DNA of 64,000 nucleotides from Phyllobacterium bourgognense (GCF_003337575.1 NZ_QPJM01000006.1:1-64000); one strand, 5' to 3'; positions 30,528-39,892 are shown, numbered from the stretch's first letter. The notes: generated by a model from the letters alone, not told the origin. A program made the numbers and translations.

Positions 30528-30989
30528 TCAGGCCGCCGCCTCAACCACCAGCGTCCCGCGATCGATGCCAGTGATACGCACGCGCGTTCCCGCTGCAAGA
30601 TCGGGCCCGGTTACGCGCCACAGGCTATCGCCGACGCGGGCCCGGCCACGGCCGTTGATCGTCGCCTCTTCCAGCGTCACCACTTGGCCAATCAGCTGCT
30701 CGCCGCGCCGGTTGAGCAGCGGTTCGTCCGATTCCACATCCGTTGCGCCGATCAGCCTGCGGCCGATAAAGACGGCGATAACGGAGAGGATCAGGAACAG
30801 GATGACCTGAATCTGCCAATGCATCCAGGAGGCATCGCCCAACAGGATGGCGATACCGCCAACGATGAGCGCGGCGATACCGAACCACAGGAAGAATATT
30901 CCTGGCGCTGCCACTTCGAAAATCATCAGGATAAGGCCGAGAACGATCCAATTCCAGGGTCCAAGCTCGGAAAACAGGCGTTCCAGCAT
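30528..30989 (-). CDS. NfeD-family membrane protein
   Basis: The 153-residue protein has GGAGG before the ATG. Three to four hydrophobic helices fill residues 14-80 (WIVLGLILMIFEVAAPGIFF, FGIAALIVGGIAILLG, VILFLILSVIAVFIG). The C-terminal OB-fold domain follows (LIGQVVTLEEATINGRGRAR, WRVTGPDL). This is the short NfeD1b type without the protease domain. It lies 23 bases after the SPFH gene in one operon, the classical NfeD-paraslipin pairing. Confidence 0.92.
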   Translation of the reverse strand: MLERLFSELGPWNWIVLGLILMIFEVAAPGIFFLWFGIAALIVGGIAILLGDASWMHWQIQVILFLILSVIAVFIGRRLIGATDVESDEPLLNRRGEQLIGQVVTLEEATINGRGRARVGDSLWRVTGPDLAAGTRVRITGIDRGTLVVEAAA

Positions 30990-31012
30990 CTAAGCGCCTC
31001 CTCTCGCCAAGT

Positions 31013-32005
31013 TCACGAATTTGAGCCAGTGCCCGGAACGCTGCGGCCGCGTGCGGGTGGTGTCGACGGGGTGGTGGGGTTTGTCGCAGCGTTGTCGCCA
31101 AACACCTCACGGGCAATCGCACCGATACCGCCGAGCGAGCCGATGAGAGCGGACGCCTCCATCGGCATCAGGATGACCTTCTGGTTGGGGCTGGTCGCGA
31201 ACTTGCCAAATGCTTCGGTGTATTTCTGTGCCACGAAATAGTTGAGCGCCTGCACGTTGCCGCCGCTGATAGCTGCAGAAACGAATTCCGTCGCCTTGGC
31301 TTCGGCCTCGGCCAGGCGCTCGCGGCCCTCGGCTTCACGATAGGCGGCTTCGCGCTTGCCCTCGGCTTCGAGGATCTGCGCCTGCTTCAGACCTTCGGCG
31401 CGCAGGATCTGCGCCGCCCTTGTGCCTTCCGCTTCAAGAACGACGGCGCGTTTGTCGCGCTCCGCCTTCATCTGGCGGCCCATCGAATCGAGCAGGTCCT
31501 GAGGCGGATTGATATCCTTGATCTCGACGCGGGTCATCTTGATGCCCCAGGAATGCGCGGCTTCGTCCACGACCCTCAGCAAGCGGTCATTGATCGTATC
31601 GCGGTTCGACAGAAGTTCGTCGAGAACCATCGAGCCCATGACGGTACGGATATTGGTCATGGTCAGGTTCAGAATGGCATTCTGCAGCCCGCTGACCTGA
31701 TAGGCCGCCTGCGGCGCATTGAGGATCTGGTAGAAGGCGATACCATCGACCGCGATGTTCGCATTGTCCTTGGTGATGACTTCCTGGGTCGGAACGTTCA
31801 GCACCTGCTCCATCATGTTCAGCTTGGCGCCGATACGATCGAAGAACGGCACGATGAGATTGAGGCCGGGCGCAAGAGTGCGCGTGTATTTGCCGAAGCG
31901 TTCGATCGTATAGTTGTAGCCCTGCGGCACGGTCTTGACGCCCGCAAACAGAACCACAAGCACAAGAACGACAAGTACGGGTATCGTGAAGTCAAAACCG
32001 CTCAT
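31013..32005 (-). CDS. qmcA: SPFH/band-7 paraslipin, QmcA-like
   Basis: The 330-residue protein has GGGGAGG at the start. An N-terminal membrane helix (residues 9-26, [17 protein letters not shown]) is followed by the SPFH domain ([37 protein letters not shown]) and a coiled-coil-rich region with the repeated A-E-G pattern ([20 protein letters not shown]). The family forms membrane microdomain scaffolds. It is transcribed with nfeD downstream. Confidence 0.94.
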   Translation of the reverse strand: MSGFDFTIPVLVVLVLVVLFAGVKTVPQGYNYTIERFGKYTRTLAPGLNLIVPFFDRIGAKLNMMEQVLNVPTQEVITKDNANIAVDGIAFYQILNAPQAAYQVSGLQNAILNLTMTNIRTVMGSMVLDELLSNRDTINDRLLRVVDEAAHSWGIKMTRVEIKDINPPQDLLDSMGRQMKAERDKRAVVLEAEGTRAAQILRAEGLKQAQILEAEGKREAAYREAEGRERLAEAEAKATEFVSAAISGGNVQALNYFVAQKYTEAFGKFATSPNQKVILMPMEASALIGSLGGIGAIAREVFGDNAATNPTTPSTPPARGRSVPGTGSNS

Positions 32006-32164
32006 TTATGGCCTCCCCTGGCTGACCTTATGGGCAGCGTCAATAGTCAAAATCCGCCGGTAAGCGCACGATAGACGATCGTTGTGATTCTCGCGAGGGT
32101 TTGCGGAAGCAATGTTTTGGAGGTTGGTTTGGGCGGCGTTGCTGTAATTTGTAACCAAGGAGTT

Positions 32165-32289
32165 GTGCGTGGTTCGACAAGCTCACCATGAGGGAGGTTG
32201 GTTGATTGCAAACCACTCGCCGGCGTCAGCAAGCCCTTAACCTTACCAATCACACACCTCCCTCATGGTGAGCTTGTCGAACCACGCAC
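32165..32289. repeat. Long palindromic intergenic element, family A copy 4
   Basis: GTGCGTGGTTCGACAAGCTC...GAGCTTGTCGAACCACGCAC, near-perfect arms of over 30 bp around a centre with GGTTGATTGCAA. It occupies most of the 379-bp gap between qmcA and hemH; nothing else in that gap looks coding. Confidence 0.9.
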
Positions 32290-32384
32290 AACAGCGACGT
32301 CGGCAATCAGGCTATTTGAAAGGTTGATGCGTAAAGTTGATCCAGGTGTTGACGAACTGATTGCTTGTCAGGTTCGGTCTCGTA

Positions 32385-33434
32385 TCAGACCCAGCCCTGC
32401 AGTTCGCGGCGAACAAGCGTCTCGATGACCTTCATGCCTTCATCGCTGTCGTTGAGGCAGGGGATATGGGTGAAGTTGACGCCGCCATTGTGATGGAAGA
32501 TTTCGGCGCCTGCGACCGCTATTTCCTCGAGCGTTTCCAGACAATCCGAAACGAAACCCGGGTTGAAGACAGCAACGGATTTGACGCCTTCTTTGGCGAG
32601 TTTCTCCAATGTCTTGTCCGCGTAGGGCTGCATCCATTCTTCCGGGCCGAAACGCGACTGGAAACAGGTGATTAGTTTGCTTTCGTCCCAACCAAGACGT
32701 TCGCGCAACAGCCGCGTCGTCTTCCAGCAATGGCAGGGGTAGGGATCGCCGCGCTTGAAATAGCTCTGCGGAATGCCGTGATAGGAGGCGATCAGCACCT
32801 CCGGTTCGAAATCGAGGGTCGCGTAGTGCTTTTCGATGGAGGTAGCGAGGGCATCGATATAGACGGCTTCGTCCTGATAGGAGGGGACAGTGCGCGTTGC
32901 CGGCATGAAGCGCATCTTGATCAGCGCTTCGAAAAACTTGTCGTTCACCGTTGCGGTCGTCGTTGCTGAATATTGCGGATAGAGCGGGAACATCAGGATG
33001 CGCTTGCAACCTTGTTTGTCCAGCCGCTCCAACGTCTGCTCAATCGAAGGCTGGCCATAGCGCATACCCCAATCGACGATGATCTCGGGATGAGAAGCAA
33101 GCGCCGCACCGAGCTTTTCAGCCTGCGAGCGGGTATAGGTGCGCAAGGGGGATTCATTGCGCTCCCGGTTCCAGATCTTGTCGTAAAGGGCGCCGGATTT
33201 CTTCGGGCGGGTGTTGAGCACAATGCCGTAGAGAACCGGCAGCCAGATGGCACGAGGCCACTCGATGACGCGCTTGTCCGAAAGAAATTCCTTCAGATAG
33301 CGCCGCATCGACGTCTTGTCGGTGCCGTCCGGCGTGCCGAGATTGACAAGGAGAACGCCGATCTTCGATGTTTCGATGCGCGGATGGTCTTCCGGCTTTG
33401 TGACCGCTTTCAACTCCTCGCCAGAAATTGCCAT
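32385..33434 (-). CDS. hemH: Ferrochelatase
   Basis: The 349-residue protein starts at ATG 33434; a GTG 15 bases upstream is possible. Motifs are GVLLVNLGTPDG near the N-terminus, LMFPLYPQYSATTTA, the active-site His in IASYHGIPQSYFKRGDPY and the acidic site GFVSDCLETLEE. It inserts ferrous iron into protoporphyrin IX, the last step of haem synthesis. It stands alone between a repeat and the divergent NCS1 transporter. Confidence 0.96.
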   Translation of the reverse strand: MAISGEELKAVTKPEDHPRIETSKIGVLLVNLGTPDGTDKTSMRRYLKEFLSDKRVIEWPRAIWLPVLYGIVLNTRPKKSGALYDKIWNRERNESPLRTYTRSQAEKLGAALASHPEIIVDWGMRYGQPSIEQTLERLDKQGCKRILMFPLYPQYSATTTATVNDKFFEALIKMRFMPATRTVPSYQDEAVYIDALATSIEKHYATLDFEPEVLIASYHGIPQSYFKRGDPYPCHCWKTTRLLRERLGWDESKLITCFQSRFGPEEWMQPYADKTLEKLAKEGVKSVAVFNPGFVSDCLETLEEIAVAGAEIFHHNGGVNFTHIPCLNDSDEGMKVIETLVRRELQGWV

Positions 33435-33616
33435 ATCCACCAACTCCACTTCTTGGCGTGGAACCTAGTCAGCACGGAGCTGATTGCAAGAGTGCGAAAG
33501 GCCGCATGTTGAGTGAGTGGGTCAAGAATAAGTCATCAAAACAGCAACATGCCAATTTCGCAGGCACAAGGACAGCACTTTTGACTTCTTTGCCGGCTCA
33601 CCGACAGCGCTTTCAA

Positions 33617-33632
33617 CTGGCACAGAACTTGC
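33617..33632 (+). promoter_or_regulatory. Sigma-54 (RpoN) promoter
   Basis: CTGGCACAGAACTTGC matches the -24/-12 consensus with GG and GC exactly ten bases apart. The start point would fall near 33644, 34 bases before the transporter ATG. No clear NtrC palindrome is visible upstream. It implies nitrogen-limited or activator-dependent expression of the transporter. Confidence 0.85.
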
Positions 33633-33677
33633 GTTGAATTATTCGTTCTTGTTCATCAGACGAAGGAAGCGATTTCC

Positions 33678-35153
33678 ATGGCCAGCAGTCCGCATGCGAC
33701 ACCCCCCACCCTCGTCATCACCGGCGCCCACCCGCAGCTTTACAGCCAGGATCTGGCGCCCACAGCACCGGAAGGGCGCACCTGGGGCGCCTTCAGCCTG
33801 TTTGCCATGTGGATGTCGGACGTCCATTCGGTCGGCGGCTATACGTTTGCCGCCAGCCTGTTCTTCCTCGGATTGACCGGCTGGGAAGTGCTCATTTCGA
33901 TGATCGTCGGCATTACAGCGGTCTATTTCCTGATGAACCTCATAGGTAGGCCATCGCTGAAATACGGAATTCCGTTCCCGGTCGCCGCGCGCATGTCCTT
34001 TGGCGTCATGGGCGCAAACCTTGCTGCCGTCTTGCGCGGCATCGTCGGAATCGTCTGGTACGGCGTACAGACCTATTTTGCTTCCAAGGCCGTGCAGGCA
34101 TTGGCGATAACGCTTTACCCCGCGGCGGCGGATTATACGCACAACGACATATTCGGCCTTTCAACGCTCGGCTGGATGAGCTTTCTGTTCATGTGGATAT
34201 TCCAGCTTCTGATCTTTCTGCGAGGCATGGAATCGATCCGCAGATTCATCGATTTCTGCGGGCCTGTCGTCTATGTGGTGATGTTCGCGCTCGCCCTGTG
34301 GATCCTTTCGCAGACCGGGTTTTCCAGTCTTTCGCTGCAGCTTGCACCACCGGCCGAGGGCTCATCGCTGACCCACATGGCGAATGCGTCAATGTTGATC
34401 GTGGCATATTTTGCGGCCCTGCTGCTTAACTTCGGTGACTTTTCCCGATTCTCGCGGGACGAAAAGGCCATGAAGGTCGGCAATTTCCTTGGGCTTCCGG
34501 TAAACTTCATCGTGTTCGCCATCATCGTCGTGATCGTTACTGCAGGAACGGTGCAGGTCTTCGGCGAAGCGATTCTCGATCCAGTGGCGATTGTCGAGCG
34601 GATCAACAATCCGTGGGTTGTTATTCTTGGCTCGATTACCTTCATCGTCGCAACAATGGGCATCAACATCGTCGCCAATTTTGTCTCGCCGGCCTACGAC
34701 ATCGCCAATCTCTTTCCCGAGAAGATCAACTTTCGGCTGGGGGGACTGATTACATCGATCCTTTCGGTGCTGGTCTGCCCCTGGCTATTCGTATCCAGCC
34801 CGCAAGCGATCACCATTTTCGTCAGCATTTTCGGCGCGGTGCTCGGTCCGATCTTCGGCATCATGATTGCCGATTATTACTTGGTGAAGCGGCAGCAGGT
34901 CGTGCTCGAGGACCTCTATACCATGTCTCCGGAAGGCTCGCTTTATTTCGACGGAGGCTGGAACAGCAGGGCGCTGATCGCCCTGGCGATCTCCAGTGTA
35001 TTCTCGATCGGGCTTTCGGTGCTTGGTGCCACCGGCATGATTCCCAATGGCGGCGATTGGGGCTGGCTGCTCGGTGCCTTGGCGGGCGGTGCCGTGCATT
35101 ACGTGTTGATGCGCAAGGTGGTTGATACAGTTCCGGTCGTGGCCAACGCCTGA
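33678..35153 (+). CDS. NCS1-family nucleobase/hydantoin/allantoin symporter
   Basis: The 491-residue protein has GAAGGAAG before the ATG. About 12 membrane helices are seen. The N-terminal NQDLAP-like block of NCS1 proteins appears as LYSQDLAPTAPEGRTWGAF, followed by FAMWMSDVHSVGGYTFAASL and GIPFPVAARMSFG, all family hallmarks. Substrates are likely hydantoins, allantoin, cytosine or purines taken up with Na+ or H+. No degradation genes are adjacent. The sigma-54 promoter links uptake to nitrogen supply. Confidence 0.92.
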   Translation: MASSPHATPPTLVITGAHPQLYSQDLAPTAPEGRTWGAFSLFAMWMSDVHSVGGYTFAASLFFLGLTGWEVLISMIVGITAVYFLMNLIGRPSLKYGIPFPVAARMSFGVMGANLAAVLRGIVGIVWYGVQTYFASKAVQALAITLYPAAADYTHNDIFGLSTLGWMSFLFMWIFQLLIFLRGMESIRRFIDFCGPVVYVVMFALALWILSQTGFSSLSLQLAPPAEGSSLTHMANASMLIVAYFAALLLNFGDFSRFSRDEKAMKVGNFLGLPVNFIVFAIIVVIVTAGTVQVFGEAILDPVAIVERINNPWVVILGSITFIVATMGINIVANFVSPAYDIANLFPEKINFRLGGLITSILSVLVCPWLFVSSPQAITIFVSIFGAVLGPIFGIMIADYYLVKRQQVVLEDLYTMSPEGSLYFDGGWNSRALIALAISSVFSIGLSVLGATGMIPNGGDWGWLLGALAGGAVHYVLMRKVVDTVPVVANA

Positions 35154-35164
35154 GCGAAGGGTAC

Positions 35165-35190
35165 GCAGGCGAGCCACGGGTCTCGCCTGC
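35165..35190. terminator. Hairpin after the NCS1 gene
   Basis: GCAGGCGAG and CTCGCCTGC form a perfect 9-bp stem with an 8-base loop in the 96-bp gap between convergent genes. There is no T run on either side. Confidence 0.45.
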
Positions 35191-35249
35191 GCCTTCGGCC
35201 CTCCCAAGGGGGGAAATAGGCGGCATGGTTGTGGCGTGAACTAGCGGGT

Positions 35250-37130
35250 CTAAATCGCCGGTACTTTCATTTGGGCGCCGATCGGCAGCTTCATTGCCTT
35301 CATGTCCGGATTGGCTTCGGCGAGTTTCTTCCATTCGATGCCCTTGCCATAGACTTCTTCGGCAATGTCCCAGAAATTGTCGCCGCGCTTGATCGTATAG
35401 GAATCAGGATGGTGGTTGGCTGCAGACACGGCAGCCTCTGTTTCAGCAGGCTTGGCGGCTTCCGGAGTCTTTGGAGCTGTTGCGGGTTCCGAAGATTTGG
35501 CTTCAGCCGAAGCGCCGGGTGCCAGAACTGTAATACGGCCGTCGGTGTAGGGCTTATACGGTGTATGCTTGGCCAGATAATCGGCAAGGACGAGTTCGAG
35601 ACCCGGACCGTAATCGTAAGCGTTGACGGCGTTCGTCGAGAATATCTTGTAGCCGTCGCCGCCCGCGCGCATGTAATTGTTGGAGACCACGCCATAGGTG
35701 GCCTCGACATCGATCGGTCGCCAGTTTTCACCCTGCATCACTTGAACACCGGATATGCGGCTGCCCACAGGTTTCGAAACGTCGAAGGCATATTTCAACC
35801 CTGCGACCTGCGGGAAGCGTCCGGCGCCCTGATCGATCTGGCTCACGCCATTTTCCAGCGCCGCGACGACATCGGAACCGCGCAGCTGAAACGTCGCGAG
35901 GGTGTTCTGAAACGGCAGTACCGTCAGCACCTCGCCCATGGTGACGTCGCCCGCATCGATCGAAGCGCGTAGACCGCCGCCATTGATGATGGCGATGGTG
36001 ACGCCTTGCCCCTTGACGCGGTCCAGCATGGCATCGGCGACAGCATCGCCCATGCTGCATTCCTTGAAGCGGCAAACCTCGCGCGCCGCTTCGATGACGC
36101 CGGTGGATTCGCCTACCTTGCGAGACTTCAGTTCTTCGAGAGGCTTGGCAAGTTCCTTGACGCGGGCAACGAAGGCCGGGTCCGGGGTGACGGAGGAATC
36201 GAGCAGGATCGGCGCGCCCTCGCTCTTCGTCACATTGCCATCATCGTCAAAGGTAACTTTGAGTTCGCCGAGGTATTTCGAATAGGATTTCGCCTGGACG
36301 ATGGGTACATCGCGGCCGGAAGGATTCTTGACCAGTGTCGGGTAGGGGCCAAGCGCTTCCGGATCCGTGTTGGACAACAGGGTATGGCTGTGGCCGCCAA
36401 CGATCACATCGATGCCATCGACCTTGGCCGCGATCTCCTTGTCCTTCAGATAGCCATCATGGTTGAGCGCAATGATCTTGTTGACCCCTTCGGCCTTCAG
36501 CGCCTCCGCCTGTTTTCTCAAAGTTTCGATTTCATCGGCAAATTTGACGCCCGGGCCGGGGCTGGAGATTTCTGCCGTATCGGTGGTGAGAGCCGAGATG
36601 ATGCCGATCTTCTGGCCGCCGATTTCCTTGATGATATAGGGCTTGTATTTGCCGGCGATTGGCGAATCCGCCGCAGCTTCCGTATTGCTGGAAATGACTG
36701 GCACTTTGACCTTGTCGAGGAACTTGGCCAACGTGACCGGCGTATCGTCGAATTCGTGATTGCCGAGCGCCATGACATCGAAGCCGATGCCGTTCATGAA
36801 CTCGGCCGTGTCATCGCCCTTGTAGGTCGTATAGAACAGCGAACCCTGGAACTCGTCGCCTGCATCAAGCACGATGACATTGCCGCCATCCCTGGACAGG
36901 ACGGCGCGACGCTCATCGATCTTGGCCTTGACGCGGGCAATGCCGCCGAAACACTCGTTCTTGCTCTCTTCTTCGGCCGAACAGGTGGAATCATATTTGT
37001 TGATCGGCTCGATGCGCGAATGCTGATCGTTGATGTGCAGGATATTCAGGGTGTAATCGGCCATCGCCGTGCCCGCTGTCATGCCGAGGGCTGATGTGGC
37101 TAGCAATATTCTGGCGAGAATTCTGGACAT
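35250..37130 (-). CDS. Periplasmic 5'-nucleotidase/phosphoesterase with C-terminal LysM
   Basis: The 626-residue protein has GGAG before the ATG and a signal peptide (residues 1-24). The calcineurin-like metallophosphatase domain carries ILHINDQHSR, LDAGDEFQGS, MALGNHEFDD and VIVGGHSHTLL. The 5'-nucleotidase C-terminal domain follows (INGGGLRASIDAGDVTMGEV, NNYMRAGGDGY). Then comes a Pro/Ala/Glu linker of about 50 residues and a LysM-type module (YTIKRGDNFWDIAEEVYGKG, LPIGAQMKVP). It would release nucleosides from nucleotides in the periplasm while the LysM holds it to peptidoglycan. The LysM fusion is less common than the enzyme alone. Confidence 0.93.
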   Translation of the reverse strand: MSRILARILLATSALGMTAGTAMADYTLNILHINDQHSRIEPINKYDSTCSAEEESKNECFGGIARVKAKIDERRAVLSRDGGNVIVLDAGDEFQGSLFYTTYKGDDTAEFMNGIGFDVMALGNHEFDDTPVTLAKFLDKVKVPVISSNTEAAADSPIAGKYKPYIIKEIGGQKIGIISALTTDTAEISSPGPGVKFADEIETLRKQAEALKAEGVNKIIALNHDGYLKDKEIAAKVDGIDVIVGGHSHTLLSNTDPEALGPYPTLVKNPSGRDVPIVQAKSYSKYLGELKVTFDDDGNVTKSEGAPILLDSSVTPDPAFVARVKELAKPLEELKSRKVGESTGVIEAAREVCRFKECSMGDAVADAMLDRVKGQGVTIAIINGGGLRASIDAGDVTMGEVLTVLPFQNTLATFQLRGSDVVAALENGVSQIDQGAGRFPQVAGLKYAFDVSKPVGSRISGVQVMQGENWRPIDVEATYGVVSNNYMRAGGDGYKIFSTNAVNAYDYGPGLELVLADYLAKHTPYKPYTDGRITVLAPGASAEAKSSEPATAPKTPEAAKPAETEAAVSAANHHPDSYTIKRGDNFWDIAEEVYGKGIEWKKLAEANPDMKAMKLPIGAQMKVPAI

Positions 37131-37265
37131 GGAAAGCTCCGCAGTTCGTCGATCAGGGTAACCTAGTATCTCAATCCTATTTTTCGTGCGTCAAGAAGAT
37201 ATGACAAGCACAGAACGACCGTATCAGAAACCGTATTTTCTGATCCAAAAATGCCAGGCCGTATT

Positions 37266-37370
37266 CTAGGACATGAATAATTTGGCGAAGATGCCAATTT
37301 GAAACGCGAGAACGAACCCCATCATCCACTTGATCAGCATCAGTTCGGATTTGATCGACGGGAAAAACAT
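37266..37370 (-). CDS. Possible 34-residue membrane protein behind omp10
   Basis: This short frame starts at an ATG only three bases after the omp10 stop (TAG-GAC-ATG) and in the same frame. It reads MFFPSIKSELMLIKWMMG... and ends ...FQIGIFAKLFMS, giving one 20-residue hydrophobic helix with a charged start. No proper ribosome site is seen, so translation would rely on coupling or read-through from omp10. It may be real, or the decayed end of a coiled-coil membrane protein. The rest of the 243-bp gap between omp10 and the nucleotidase gene shows no other feature. Confidence 0.35.
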   Translation of the reverse strand: MFFPSIKSELMLIKWMMGFVLAFQIGIFAKLFMS

Positions 37371-37373
37371 GTC

Positions 37374-37763
37374 CTAACCCACTTGCGGGGAGCGGCGCGT
37401 TAGCGAGAATTGCTGACCCGATGACGACGTGCAATTAAGCTGAGCAGCGTTAACGAGGGCGCAATTGACCTTGGACTGGGTTCCACGGGCGAGCGAACGC
37501 AGGTTGATCTCGATCAGATTGGCAGAGGCGAAACGATAATTGCCCTCGGCCAGCTTTTCCTTGGTATCGTTGGCGCGCGTTTCGAACGCCCCGTTATTGA
37601 AATTGGAGAAAGCAACGCCCGACGTGTCGAACCATTGACCCTGCACGGCGTCGGTTGGACGCGTCGTCTGCGCAGGACCGCCCTCCTGAACCCCGCCGCT
37701 CATGCAGCCGGAGAGGATCAGAGCCAGTGTTGCTGTGCCGGTGGCAACCGAAAAGCGTTTCAT
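37374..37763 (-). CDS. omp10: Outer-membrane lipoprotein Omp10
   Basis: The 129-residue protein has GGGAG before the ATG. A lipoprotein signal with lipobox LILSGC (Cys about 20) is followed by a mature domain closely like Brucella Omp10: FETRANDTKEKLAEGNYRFA, VNCALVNAAQLNCTSSSG and the ending FSLTRRSP. The two cysteines of VNCA and LNCT probably form a disulphide. It is a surface lipoprotein in Brucella; the exact role is unsettled. Confidence 0.9.
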   Translation of the reverse strand: MKRFSVATGTATLALILSGCMSGGVQEGGPAQTTRPTDAVQGQWFDTSGVAFSNFNNGAFETRANDTKEKLAEGNYRFASANLIEINLRSLARGTQSKVNCALVNAAQLNCTSSSGQQFSLTRRSPQVG

Positions 37764-37929
37764 CCAGACAATCTCCCAATGGATCTCGCTCTTTAAATGC
37801 CGTGAAAATCAAGCAAAAACAAGACATAAGTTTAATTGTAAATTCGAACGACAGGGTGTTTGCTCTACCGGCTAATGTCTGTTGGAATGCCTGGTGCGCG
37901 GGTAGGTGTGGGAATCTAGAGGGAAGTCT

Positions 37930-38394
37930 ATGCTTGTGCGGGTTGCAACAGTGTCTGATACGGAACGGGCATGTATAGTACTGCGACGGTCGATCTTGGA
38001 GCTATGTATCGCCGATCACGAAGGGGATCAGTCGGCGCTCGCTCAGTGGCTCGCCAACAAGACGGTCGAAAATGTCCACGCGTGGATTGAATCAGCCGAC
38101 CAGAAAGTGCTTGTCGCCGAACGCGCGGGCGAAATTCTTGGCGTAGGGTCTGCATCTGCCAAGGGGGAAATTCTGCTGAACTATGTTTCACCCGATGCCC
38201 GGTTTCAGGGTGTCAGTCTGGAGCTGATGCAATATCTCGAGGTTTACGTTGGTGCGCAAGGAAACAAAAAGAGCTTCCTGTCGAGCACTCAAACAGCTCA
38301 TCGATTCTATCTGGCCCACGGATATGAGGATAGTGGAGATCCGGAATTGTGGGCCGGGATGAGCGCTCAGCCGATGGTGAAATGGCTGAAATGA
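37930..38394 (+). CDS. GNAT-family acetyltransferase
   Basis: At 154 residues it is a single GNAT domain: MLVRVATVSDTERACIVLRR (strand 1 and helix), VLVAERAGEILGVGSASAKG (strands 2-3), YVSPDARFQGVSLELMQYLE, where the acetyl-CoA loop would be a Q/R-x-x-G-x-G/A in canonical members, and HRFYLAHGYEDSG near the end. Substrate unknown. It stands alone, convergent with hss. Confidence 0.8.
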   Translation: MLVRVATVSDTERACIVLRRSILELCIADHEGDQSALAQWLANKTVENVHAWIESADQKVLVAERAGEILGVGSASAKGEILLNYVSPDARFQGVSLELMQYLEVYVGAQGNKKSFLSSTQTAHRFYLAHGYEDSGDPELWAGMSAQPMVKWLK

Positions 38395-38420
38395 AAACGG
38401 CAGTCGAAGGGCTGCCGTTT
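38395..38420. terminator. Bidirectional terminator between GNAT and hss
   Basis: AAACGGCAG and CTGCCGTTT form a perfect 9-bp stem with an 8-base loop, between the stop codons of two convergent genes. The stem's own A and T runs give a T-rich 3' side in both directions. Confidence 0.7.
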
Positions 38421-38446
38421 CCTTGTGTAGCTCATCGCTGCTACTA

Positions 38447-39892
38447 TTACCGCACCAGGATGTTGCGGAACTGCCAGGGATCGTCGAGATCCAGGTTTTC
38501 CTTGAACAGGCCCGGGCGGTTCTCCAGGGGAGTCCAGTCTGTATAGTGTCCCTTGAGCGGGCCGAGATAGGGTTTCTGGACTTCAAGGCAGCGGCGGAAA
38601 TCCATCTCGTCGGTCTCGACGATGCCGGCATCGGGATTTTCCAGCGCCCAGACCATGCCTGCCATGACCGCAGACGAGACCTGGAGACCTGTCGCGTTCT
38701 GATAGGGAGCAAGCTTGCGTGCTTCCTCGATCGTCAGCTGCGAACCATACCAATAGGCATTCTTGTCGTGGCCATAGAGCAGCACGCCTAGTTCATCCGC
38801 GCCGTCGACGATCTCGGATTCGTCGAGTACGTGCTGGATCGCCTGAGGTTGGCCTGCTGCGCCGAACATTTCGTCGAGGGAGAGTGTCGCCACGTTTGCA
38901 GGGTGATAGGCGTAGTGGCAGGTGGGCCGGTAGGCGGCCTTGCCCTTCTTGTCCAACACCGTGAAGAAATCCGCGATCGAGATTGCCTCATTGTGCGTGA
39001 CCAGCAGGCCGAACTGTGCGCCTTCTGTCGGGCACCAGGTGCGGATGCGGGTATCGGCGCCGGGCTGCTCGAGAAAGATCGCGGCCTTGTTGCCCTTCTT
39101 CTGCTTGCGGGCATTCTTCGGCATCCACTTTTCATGGGTGCCCCAGCCGAGCTCGGCCGGTTGCAGGCCTTCGGAAATAAAACCTTCGACCGACCACGTG
39201 TTCCAGAAGGCACCGAAGGGTTTCGGCTCGCCGGCGCGCTGCGTATCGCGCTCGGCAATATGGATGCCCTTGACGCCGATCTTGTCCATCAGGTGGGCCC
39301 AGCTCTCGCGATCCGTGCGGGCGGGTTCCTTGTGATCGACGTTCAGGTCTCTGGCAAGGTCAAGCACGGCCTGCTTGACGAACCACGAGACCATGCCGGG
39401 ATTGGCGCCACAGCAGGAAACAGCGGTCGGACCACCGGGATGTTTGTTCTTTTCGGCAAGCAGTGTCTGGCGCAGCGCATAATTGGTGCGGTCGGCGTTG
39501 TCGAGGTCGTTGGCATAATAGAAGCCCGGCCAAGGCTCTATGACCGTATCGATATAGAGCGCGCCGACTTTGCGGCACAGGCGCAGAATATCGACCGACG
39601 ATGTATCGACGGAAAGATTGACGCAGAAGCCTTGTCCGCCGCCCCCGGTTAGAAGCGGCTTGAGCAGCGTCTTGTAATTTTCTTTGGTAACGGCTTCCTG
39701 AATGAAGCGGATGCCGCGCTCGTCGAGCAGTTTCTTGTTGGCATCGCTGGGATCGATGACGATCAGGCGGGATTTATCGTATTTGAAGTGGCGTTCGATC
39801 AGGGGCAGGGTACCCCGTCCGATGGACCCGAAACCAATCATCACGATCGGACCGGTAATTTCTCCATGTACAGGCCATTGAGCCTTCGCCAT
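38447..39892 (-). CDS. hss: Homospermidine synthase
   Basis: The 481-residue protein starts at ATG 39892 with AGGAG 11 bases upstream. The N-terminal Rossmann motif is IVMIGFGSIGRGTLPLIERH; the saccharopine-dehydrogenase-like fold continues with YIDTVIEPWPGFYY and SCCGANPGMVSWFVKQA. It matches the NAD-dependent enzyme of alphaproteobacteria, which makes sym-homospermidine from two putrescines. Putrescine would come from the decarboxylase at 57516-58649, not linked to it. The gene is monocistronic. Confidence 0.95.
   Translation of the reverse strand: MAKAQWPVHGEITGPIVMIGFGSIGRGTLPLIERHFKYDKSRLIVIDPSDANKKLLDERGIRFIQEAVTKENYKTLLKPLLTGGGGQGFCVNLSVDTSSVDILRLCRKVGALYIDTVIEPWPGFYYANDLDNADRTNYALRQTLLAEKNKHPGGPTAVSCCGANPGMVSWFVKQAVLDLARDLNVDHKEPARTDRESWAHLMDKIGVKGIHIAERDTQRAGEPKPFGAFWNTWSVEGFISEGLQPAELGWGTHEKWMPKNARKQKKGNKAAIFLEQPGADTRIRTWCPTEGAQFGLLVTHNEAISIADFFTVLDKKGKAAYRPTCHYAYHPANVATLSLDEMFGAAGQPQAIQHVLDESEIVDGADELGVLLYGHDKNAYWYGSQLTIEEARKLAPYQNATGLQVSSAVMAGMVWALENPDAGIVETDEMDFRRCLEVQKPYLGPLKGHYTDWTPLENRPGLFKENLDLDDPWQFRNILVR

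Noticed and set aside
32047..32428. Short frames encoding PHGELVEPRTT on both strands
   Set aside because: They are translations of the family A palindrome arms, not genes.
36006..37094. A 362-codon frame antisense to the 5'-nucleotidase
   Set aside because: The nucleotidase motifs on the other strand are unmistakable and the antisense product is Arg/Asp-rich noise.
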